57,701 nucleotides of DNA from Vicinamibacteraceae bacterium. Lineage in GTDB: Bacteria > Acidobacteriota > Vicinamibacteria > Vicinamibacterales > UBA8438. Made by a program: the position numbers and the translations under genes. Under the pieces are notes generated by a model. The model saw only the letters and a program-made list of their open reading frames with translations. It was not told the DNA's origin and did not search any database. The stretch is taken from positions 1-57,701 of the forward strand of contig JAAXGX010000178.1 of the NCBI GenBank assembly GCA_012271165.1, read 5' to 3'. Positions 14,497-20,639 of the stretch are shown here, one piece after another. Each line of letters starts with the position of its first letter. The stretch's first letter is position 1.

Positions 14497-16299
14497 ATGG
14501 ACGAGCCGACGATTTCGACGCTGGCCGATCTCCCCTTCCACGTTGCCGGCCGCCACCCGAAGCCGGAGCTGGTGCGGCGCTGCACGGCCGACGGCTACGA
14601 CAGCTACGCGAGTCGCGAGCTGTTCGAGCGGATCCGGGACCTGAGCCTGGGCCTGACGGGGCTCGGCGTCCGCCCCGGCCGGCGGGTGGCCCTGCTCAGC
14701 GACAGCCGTCCGGAGTGGGTGATCGCCGACCTGGCGATTCTCACGTGCGGCGCGGTCACGGTGCCGATCTACCCGACCCTGCCGGCTGCGCAGGTGAGGT
14801 ACATCCTGGCCGACTCCGGGGCGACGGTGGTCGTGGCGGCCGACGAGACGCAGGCAGCGAAGGTGCGCGCCGTGTGGCCGGAGCTGCCTGATCTGCGGGC
14901 GCTGGTCGTGATCGACGAGCCGGCCGAGGCGCCGACCTCGGGGCGCGAGATGACCTGCGCCGCGGTGCAGGCGCGCGGCCATCAGCGGCTGATGCGGGAG
15001 GATGGGCTGGCGCGGCGCTACAAGGAGGCCGTGGCGGCAATCGCGCCCGACCAGCTGGCCGCCATCATCTACACCTCCGGCACGACCGGCGACCCCAAGG
15101 GCGTGATGCTCACGCACGGCGCCATCGTCGCCAACCTGCTCGACGTGAGCACCATGGTGCGCGTCACCCAGGACGACGAGGCGCTGTCGTTCCTGCCGTT
15201 GAGCCACGCGTTCGAGCACATCGTCATCTACCTGTACCTGTTCAGGGGCACCACAGTGACCTTCGCGGAATCGCTGGATACCGTCGCGCGCGACATGCTG
15301 CGCGTGCGGCCGACCGTGATGACCGGTGTGCCGCGGGTCTACGAGAAGCTGCACGCGCGGGTGCTCGAGGCGGTCGCGCAGGGTTCGGCCGTGCGGCAGG
15401 GGCTTTTCCGGTGGGCGATGGGCGTTGGCCGCGCGTGCAACGCCGCGCCGCTGAGCGGCGACCAGCCCTCGGGATACGCGCGCGCGGCGCTCCCGCTGGC
15501 GGACCGGCTGGTGCTCTCCAAGGTGCGCGCGCGCACCGGGGGGCGGCTCCGCTACGTCGTGTCCGGCGGCGCGCCGCTGTCGGTCGCGGTGGGCGAGTTC
15601 CTGTTCACCGTGGGGATACCGGTGATCGAGGGATACGGCCTGACGGAGACGGCGCCCGTGCTGACCGTCAACCCCGAGGACGCACCGCGTCTCGGGACGG
15701 TCGGCAAGGCCCTGCCGCGGGTCGAGCTCCGACTGGCCGACGACGGGGAGGTCCTCGCACGAGGTCCGAACCTCATGCAGGGCTACTACGGCAAGGCCGA
15801 GGCCACGGCGGAGGCGCTGGCTGGCGGCTGGTTCCACACGGGGGATATCGGGCAGTTCGACGACGACGGCTATCTCGTGATCACCGACAGGAAGAAGGAG
15901 CTGCTCGTGACCGCCGGCGGCAAGAACGTCGCGCCGCAGCCGATCGAGCAGGAGCTCAAGCAGCACCCGCTCGTCGCGGAGGCCGTGCTCGTCGGCGATC
16001 GCCAACCCTACGTCGCGGCGCTGATCATGCCGGACTTTGCGGCGTTGGCGGCCGCGATGGGCGAGCCGGCGGCTGCCGATCGCGCCGCGCTGGTGGCGCG
16101 CGCGGACGTCCAGCGCCGGTTCGACGCGGTTGTCGAGGCCGTCAACGCGGCGCTGCCGCGGCACGAGCAGTTGCGCAAGCACGTGCTCGTGCCCGCCGAG
16201 CTGAGCGTCGCGAGCGGCGAGCTGACGCCGACCCTGAAGATCAAGCGCCGCGTCGTCGCGGAGAAGTGGCGGGACTACATCGAGGCGCTGTACGCCTGA
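14497..16299 (+). CDS. Long-chain fatty-acid CoA ligase (AMP-forming)
   Basis: This 600-residue enzyme activates fatty acids to acyl-CoA through an acyl-adenylate. The P-loop IIYTSGTTGDPKGVMLTHG spans about residues 189-207. YGLTETAP is near 379, and the ATP/hinge motif GWFHTGDIG followed by TDRKKELLVTAGGKN is near 445-475. The length and the long insertion place it with FadD15-type synthetases. It is the third gene of the rex operon, with no clear functional link to moaC. The start ATG is four bases after moaC. Confidence 0.9.
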   Translation: MDEPTISTLADLPFHVAGRHPKPELVRRCTADGYDSYASRELFERIRDLSLGLTGLGVRPGRRVALLSDSRPEWVIADLAILTCGAVTVPIYPTLPAAQVRYILADSGATVVVAADETQAAKVRAVWPELPDLRALVVIDEPAEAPTSGREMTCAAVQARGHQRLMREDGLARRYKEAVAAIAPDQLAAIIYTSGTTGDPKGVMLTHGAIVANLLDVSTMVRVTQDDEALSFLPLSHAFEHIVIYLYLFRGTTVTFAESLDTVARDMLRVRPTVMTGVPRVYEKLHARVLEAVAQGSAVRQGLFRWAMGVGRACNAAPLSGDQPSGYARAALPLADRLVLSKVRARTGGRLRYVVSGGAPLSVAVGEFLFTVGIPVIEGYGLTETAPVLTVNPEDAPRLGTVGKALPRVELRLADDGEVLARGPNLMQGYYGKAEATAEALAGGWFHTGDIGQFDDDGYLVITDRKKELLVTAGGKNVAPQPIEQELKQHPLVAEAVLVGDRQPYVAALIMPDFAALAAAMGEPAAADRAALVARADVQRRFDAVVEAVNAALPRHEQLRKHVLVPAELSVASGELTPTLKIKRRVVAEKWRDYIEALYA

Positions 16300-16322
16300 G
16301 CAACCCGGCCAATCACACTCCC

Positions 16323-16396
16323 CAAGGCGCACACGGCGCAGGGTGAGGCCCCGCAAGCGGACACCGGGGGTCCGGCAAGGTACCGTCTGATTGAAG
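16323..16396 (+). repeat. Intergenic palindromic repeat, copy D1 (degenerate)
   Basis: This diverged unit keeps AAGGCGCACACGGCGCAGG, CCGCAAGCGGACACCGGGGG and the tail CCGTCTGATTGAAGC, the last identical to copy A, but has lost the GGGGC/GCCCC stem. It is directly followed by copy D2. Confidence 0.72.
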
Positions 16397-16408
16397 CGCG
16401 GCGAAGCC

Positions 16409-16503
16409 GCAAGGCGCGCACGGCGCGCCTCGGCGGCAGCGGCGCGGGGCGCAGGGGTCCCGCAAGCGGACGCCGGGGGTTCGGGGCGGAGCCCCGTCTA
16501 ATT
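16409..16503 (+). repeat. Intergenic palindromic repeat, copy D2 (complete)
   Basis: This complete unit shows all three stem-loops: GGCGCGC-ACG-GCGCGCC, CCGC-AA-GCGG and GGGGC-GGA-GCCCC, then GTCTAATT. Its last base touches the stop codon of the signal peptidase gene, so it may serve as that gene's terminator. Confidence 0.85.
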
Positions 16504-17112
16504 TTAGAACAGGCGGATGTCCGCCAGGGGCCACCACCGCAACTGGACGCGGCCGATGATGTACTTCTGCGGCACCTGACCCCAATGGCGGCTGTCCGAG
16601 CTGTTGTTCCGGTGGTCGCCCATCACGAAGTAGTACGACTCCTGCACGACCTCCGGACCGTGGTTCTCATAGCTGCGGAACTCCGGCGGCACGTACAGGT
16701 CGGGCTGCAGCACCTCGTTGACGAAAACCTTGCCGCTCTCGATGCGGACCGTGTCGCCTTCCTTGGCTACGATGCGCTTGACGAACGACTTGTCCGGGTC
16801 GCGCGGGTAGTACAGCATCACGATGTCGCCGGGCTCGGGCTCGCCGAAGAACTGGTACACGGCCTTGTTGACGATGAGCCGATCCTGGTCCTGCAGCGTC
16901 GGCTCCATGCTCCGGCCCTCGACCCGCGCCACCTGGAACCCGAACGTGACGATGAGCGTCGCGTAGACGGCCGCCGAAGCGAACGTCTTCAGCCACGTCA
17001 GCAGCTCCTCGCCGAAGCGCCGCAGCAGCGTGCTCCGCGGGTCCGGCGGCTGCAGGCCGAGCCGTCCCAGCCGCGCATCGTGGCCGGCTGCCGGAACCCC
17101 GGCCGCGTCCAC
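16504..17112 (-). CDS. lepB: Signal peptidase I
   Basis: This membrane serine protease removes signal peptides from exported proteins. From the GTG at 17112 it has 202 residues: a transmembrane helix at about 37-60, catalytic S68 in EGRSMEP, catalytic K112 in SFVKRIV, and the conserved GDHRNNSSDSRHWG near 170. An in-frame ATG at 17262 would add 50 residues but overlap the upstream response regulator by 106 bases, and those residues look like antisense-style shadow. I therefore prefer the GTG, with moderate certainty. The N-terminal 35 residues are Pro/Ala-rich and unconserved. Confidence 0.9.
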   Translation of the reverse strand: MDAAGVPAAGHDARLGRLGLQPPDPRSTLLRRFGEELLTWLKTFASAAVYATLIVTFGFQVARVEGRSMEPTLQDQDRLIVNKAVYQFFGEPEPGDIVMLYYPRDPDKSFVKRIVAKEGDTVRIESGKVFVNEVLQPDLYVPPEFRSYENHGPEVVQESYYFVMGDHRNNSSDSRHWGQVPQKYIIGRVQLRWWPLADIRLF

Positions 17113-17156
17113 GACGCCTGCATCGAGGGCGGCCGGCTCGGGCCAGTCGGCCGGAC

Positions 17157-17957
17157 CTACAGATTCAGGTGGTCGCGCAACCGCTTCGTCTGGGCGCGGC
17201 TCACCGGGATCTCGGTCCGCTTGGCGTCCTGCATCTTCAGGATGTAGTTGCGACTGAACCAAGGCACGATCTCCTTGACCTTGTTGATGTTGACGAGGTG
17301 CGACCGGTGCACTCGCCAGAATACCGCAGGATCGAGATTCGAGTGCAACTCGTCCAGCGTGCGGTAGTTGGACGTGCCGGTCAGGCTGCTGGTCACGACG
17401 GTCACGACGTCGTCGGCCAGCGACGCGTAGATGATATCGCTCGACGGGATGAGCCGGAAGTGGTCGCCGACCCTGACCGCGAGCTGTTCGCGGCGGACCT
17501 GCCGTTCGGCGACGTACTGGACGATACGCTGCAACTCGTCCCGGGCCACCGGCGGCGGGCCGCCGCCTCGGCCGCGCTCGGAGGAGAGCTGGCGGCGAAC
17601 GCGCTCGATGGTCCGGGCCAGCCGTCCAGGCTCGATCGGCTTGAGCAGGTAGTCCACGGCGTTGACCTCGAACGCCTCGACGGCGTACTGGTCGTACGCG
17701 GTGACGAACACGACGCGGGTGTCGACCTCCCGCGCGAGGAGTTGACGGGCCACGTCGAATCCGGTCCGGCCCGGCATCTGAATGTCGAGCAGCACGAGGT
17801 CGGGCTGCAGCCGGCGAATCAGATCGAGGGCCTCCACGCCGTCGCCGGCCTGTCCGGCCACCTCGATCCCGTCGAGCCGCTCCAGCTGGAAGCAGAGCTC
17901 ATGCCGCGCCGGGCCCTCGTCATCAGCGACCAGCACCCGCAGGTTCAGCGGCATCAT
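17157..17957 (-). CDS. LytTR-family response regulator
   Basis: This 266-residue regulator has a receiver domain (residues 6-120; acidic D12/D13, phospho-acceptor D58 in LVLLDIQMP, and K107-type lysine in LLKPIEP) and a C-terminal LytTR DNA-binding domain (about 155-262, with FWRVHRSHLVNI). It pairs with the LytS-like kinase upstream on the same strand. The two genes are separated by two copies of the palindromic repeat, and copy E1 touches its start codon, so no Shine-Dalgarno sequence is visible. Either of two adjacent ATG codons may be used. Confidence 0.93.
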   Translation of the reverse strand: MMPLNLRVLVADDEGPARHELCFQLERLDGIEVAGQAGDGVEALDLIRRLQPDLVLLDIQMPGRTGFDVARQLLAREVDTRVVFVTAYDQYAVEAFEVNAVDYLLKPIEPGRLARTIERVRRQLSSERGRGGGPPPVARDELQRIVQYVAERQVRREQLAVRVGDHFRLIPSSDIIYASLADDVVTVVTSSLTGTSNYRTLDELHSNLDPAVFWRVHRSHLVNINKVKEIVPWFSRNYILKMQDAKRTEIPVSRAQTKRLRDHLNL

Positions 17958-18051
17958 TCAGATGGGGCTGCGCCCCAAGCCCCCGGCGTCCGCTTGCGGG
18001 GACCCCTGCGCCCCGCGCCGCTCCCGCCGAGGCGCGCCGTGCGCGCCTTGC
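17958..18051 (-). repeat. Intergenic palindromic repeat, copy E1 (complete)
   Basis: On the minus strand it contains GGCGCGC-ACG-GCGCGCC, CCGC-AA-GCGG and GGGGC-GCA-GCCCC, then ATCTGA directly before the response regulator ATG. It lies inside the two-component operon. Confidence 0.85.
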
Positions 18052-18071
18052 GCCGGCTGCGCCGGCGCTGC

Positions 18072-18170
18072 TATCAGACCGGGGCTTTGCGCCAAACCCC
18101 CGGCGTTCGCTTGCGGGGGCCCATTCGCCCCGCGCTGCTGCCGCTGAGGCGCGCTGTGCGCGCCTTGCGG
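18072..18170 (-). repeat. Intergenic palindromic repeat, copy E2
   Basis: This second tandem unit on the minus strand keeps the first stem with a changed loop (GGCGCGC-ACA-GCGCGCC) and a variant CCGCAAGCG block; the third stem is imperfect. It follows the kinase gene by about 28 bases. Confidence 0.8.
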
Positions 18171-18198
18171 AGTCTGCGCCGTCATGCGGGGCAGACTC

Positions 18199-19521
18199 CT
18201 ATGCCGTCGCCCGCTGCGCGGCATCCGCCGGCAGCGGGATCTCGATCCGCGCGCACGTGCCGTGGCCGGGCGTGCTCACGAGCTGCAGACGGTAGTTCTC
18301 GCCGTAAATCACGCGCAGGCGCTCATCCACGTTGCGCAGGCCGATGCCGCCGGTGCGGCTGCCGGTCAGGCTCGTGTCGCTCATTCCGGTGCCGTCGTCG
18401 GCTACCTCGATCACCGCGTGGCTGCCTTTCCGCCGGCTGCGAATCGTGACGCGGCCCCCGCCTATCTTGTGGCTCAGCCCGTGCTTGATCGAGTTCTCGA
18501 CGAGCGGCTGCAGCAACATGCTGGGCATGACGACGTCGAGGCTGGCGGCGCTGATCTCCTTCTCGACGGCCAGCGTCGGGCCGAACCGGACCATCTCGAT
18601 ATCGAGGTACTCGTCGATCGCGTCGAGCTCCTCGCGCAGGGTCACGAAGTGCTCCTGGCTGCGCAGCAGCCGCCGCAGCAGCCCGGACAGTTTCAGGACG
18701 AGCGTGCGCGCCGTCTCCGGCTGCGAGCGGATGAGCGACGAGATCGACGTCAGGGTGTTGAACAGGAAGTGCGGGTTGATCTGACTGGCCAATGCCTCGA
18801 GGCGGGTGGACAGCAGCAGCTTTTCCTGCTCCTGGAGACGATGCTCGATCCGGGCCGTGTTCCAGATCTTGATCGGGATGGTGACGCTCAGCACAGTCGC
18901 CAGGATGACCACGACCGCCAGCCACGCGTTCGGCGGCTGCATGTGGAACAGGTGTGGTCCGAACCGCAGCCCGAGGCCGAGACGGAGCAGCTCGAGGCCT
19001 ACCGGCGCCGCCAGCAGCACCACGTGCCAGTCGAGCCGCAGCCGGCTCAGCATCCGCCACGCGTGGCGGTGCAGGTCGGTGATGGTCAGCGGCGAGAAGC
19101 GCCAGATGGCGTCCTTGGGACAGACCTCCCGCAGCCCGCCCCCGCAGAAGCCGCACCCGACCGCGAAGGGCATGGCGATCGCCTCGCCCCCCAGCAGCGC
19201 GGGCGCGCCCACGAGCGCGCCGACGATGGCGCCGGCATACGGACCCGCGATCAGCCCCGCCAGGAACGGTCCCGCGAGCGAGAGGTCGCTGGCGTTGTAG
19301 TTGAGCAGCAGGCGCGCCGTGACGCCGCCGCACAGCGGCAGGCCGAGGGCCGCGGCGAATACCAGCCGCTCGCGCCACGCGCGCTGCTCGGTCAGCAGGA
19401 TGCGCCGGAACTGCCGGAAGCGGACCAGCATCGTGGCCAGCGCCGCCACGACCGCCAGCTTGACGACGAGCGTCGTCAGCAGGAACTGCGTCGCCGAGAG
19501 CAGCTTCACTTCGACCGGCAT
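18199..19521 (-). CDS. LytS-like sensor histidine kinase
   Basis: This 440-residue membrane kinase has a 5TM-LYT sensor region (hydrophobic segments from residue 15 to about 215), a His_kinase domain with phospho-acceptor H251 in SQINPHFLFNTL, and an HATPase domain (ENSIKHGL near 345, DDGTGM near 375, GGIGLRNVDERL near 391). Between transmembrane helices it has C123, C126 and C134 (CGFC, then C), which could bind a metal or Fe-S cluster or act as a thiol switch. It is upstream of the LytTR regulator and should phosphorylate it. The start gives a normal N-terminus. Confidence 0.92.
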   Translation of the reverse strand: MPVEVKLLSATQFLLTTLVVKLAVVAALATMLVRFRQFRRILLTEQRAWRERLVFAAALGLPLCGGVTARLLLNYNASDLSLAGPFLAGLIAGPYAGAIVGALVGAPALLGGEAIAMPFAVGCGFCGGGLREVCPKDAIWRFSPLTITDLHRHAWRMLSRLRLDWHVVLLAAPVGLELLRLGLGLRFGPHLFHMQPPNAWLAVVVILATVLSVTIPIKIWNTARIEHRLQEQEKLLLSTRLEALASQINPHFLFNTLTSISSLIRSQPETARTLVLKLSGLLRRLLRSQEHFVTLREELDAIDEYLDIEMVRFGPTLAVEKEISAASLDVVMPSMLLQPLVENSIKHGLSHKIGGGRVTIRSRRKGSHAVIEVADDGTGMSDTSLTGSRTGGIGLRNVDERLRVIYGENYRLQLVSTPGHGTCARIEIPLPADAAQRATA

Positions 19522-19617
19522 CGACCCCTGTCAACTATACCGGCATACCGCCGGTTGGCGGCCCGCCTGCCGGCAACCCGGGATCTTCCGCGGGCCGAGG
19601 CTGCCAAATGTATTACA

Positions 19618-20340
19618 ATGCGGTCGCTCGTGATTTCGTTGTTCGATCCGCCGGGATCCCCTCCCAGTGAGAAGGTCGTAGCCAACCGGGACGCCGTGTC
19701 TCGCGCGCTGTCCGTTACCGAGGTCGAGAACGACTTCGTCGAGGACGTCTACACGAAGATCTCGTCCTGGTACGACCTGTTCTTCGGGCCGACGCTGCAC
19801 GCGGGGCGGCTCGAGGCGATCCGGCGCCTGCCGTTGCGCCCCGGCTGCCGCATCCTCGAGGTCGGCATCGGCACCGGGATCAACGCGCCTCTCTACCCGC
19901 GGGACTGCTTCGTGACCGGCATCGACTTCTCGGCCTCGATGCTTGCCAAGGCCGGGCGGCGCATCAAGGCGCACGGTGTGCGCAACGTGGACCTGATTCG
20001 GATGGATGCCGCGGATCTCCGGTTCGCCGACGAGTCGTTCGATATCGTCTACGCCCCGTACGTCATCAGCGTCGTGCCCGATCCCGTGCGGGTCACCCGC
20101 GAGATGCACCGCGTCTGCCGCGCGGGCGGCCATGTCGTCGTGCTCAACCATTTCCGGAGCCCGAACCGGCTGCTGGCGCGGGTGGAGCGCGTCCTGTCGC
20201 CGCTCACCGTGCACATCGGGTTCAAGGCCGACCTCGACCTGCCCGGGTTTCTCGAGCAGACCGGATTCGACCCCATCTCCATCGAGAAGGTCAACATTCC
20301 CCGGATCTGGTCGCTCGTGACGTTCCGCAAGGAAGCGTGA
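19618..20340 (+). CDS. Class I methyltransferase, phosphatidylethanolamine N-methyltransferase-like
   Basis: This 240-residue cytoplasmic enzyme has the SAM fold, with motif I LEVGIGTGIN near residue 81, GIDFSASML near 101 and DIVYAPYVISVVPDP near 143. The segment VYTKISSWYDLFFG ahead of the fold is typical of PmtA/UbiE-type enzymes, so methylation of phosphatidylethanolamine or a quinone precursor is likely; PmtA is the better guess. The ATG at 19618 is the first in frame after the divergent gap with the kinase. The first 35 residues are not conserved, so a later GTG is possible. Its stop overlaps the next gene (GTGA). Confidence 0.78.
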   Translation: MRSLVISLFDPPGSPPSEKVVANRDAVSRALSVTEVENDFVEDVYTKISSWYDLFFGPTLHAGRLEAIRRLPLRPGCRILEVGIGTGINAPLYPRDCFVTGIDFSASMLAKAGRRIKAHGVRNVDLIRMDAADLRFADESFDIVYAPYVISVVPDPVRVTREMHRVCRAGGHVVVLNHFRSPNRLLARVERVLSPLTVHIGFKADLDLPGFLEQTGFDPISIEKVNIPRIWSLVTFRKEA

Positions 20341-20618
20341 GGCGCGGCCCGTTGCACGAGCGCGAGTTCTTCAACGAGCGGCCGGAGACCAAGTCGGGGA
20401 TCTACTCCTGTCCGCACTGCGGCTTCCGGGGAGAGTACGCCGTCCGCTGGATCCGGCGCACCCGCAAGGATCGGCTGCCGCGCGGCGCGGGCGAGCGGGA
20501 CCGCGCCCTGTTCGCCAAGCTCCGCAACTATCTCGTGCGCGTCGACGACACGGTCGTGTGCCAGAAGTGCCGCCGGCGCTTCGAGATCCCGTCGCACCAG
20601 AACCTCGCTTTCTTCTGA
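20337..20618 (+). CDS. Small double-CxxC zinc-ribbon protein
   Basis: This 93-residue protein of unknown function has two cysteine pairs, CPHC near residue 25 and CQKC near residue 76, which would form one zinc ribbon with a 47-residue basic insert between them. No membrane segment or signal peptide is visible. It starts with a GTG that overlaps the methyltransferase stop and ends 21 bases before the TPR peptidase gene, so it links the methyltransferase with the following cluster. A nucleic-acid or protein-binding adaptor role is possible but unproven. Confidence 0.8.
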   Translation: MRRGPLHEREFFNERPETKSGIYSCPHCGFRGEYAVRWIRRTRKDRLPRGAGERDRALFAKLRNYLVRVDDTVVCQKCRRRFEIPSHQNLAFF

Positions 20619-20624
20619 GTCGTT

Positions 20625-20630
20625 TATAAT
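20625..20630 (+). promoter_or_regulatory. Perfect -10 box before the TPR peptidase gene
   Basis: TATAAT matches the -10 consensus exactly, but no matching -35 box is present at 15 to 19 bases upstream. A start six to nine bases downstream would fall on or next to the ATG at 20640, giving a leaderless or nearly leaderless message. Confidence 0.45.
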
Positions 20631-20639
20631 CGGCGGAAA

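Noticed and set aside
17113-17262. N-terminal extension of signal peptidase to the ATG at 17262
   Set aside because: It overlaps the response regulator by 106 bases and is unconserved, Pro/Ala-rich; the GTG at 17112 is adequate.
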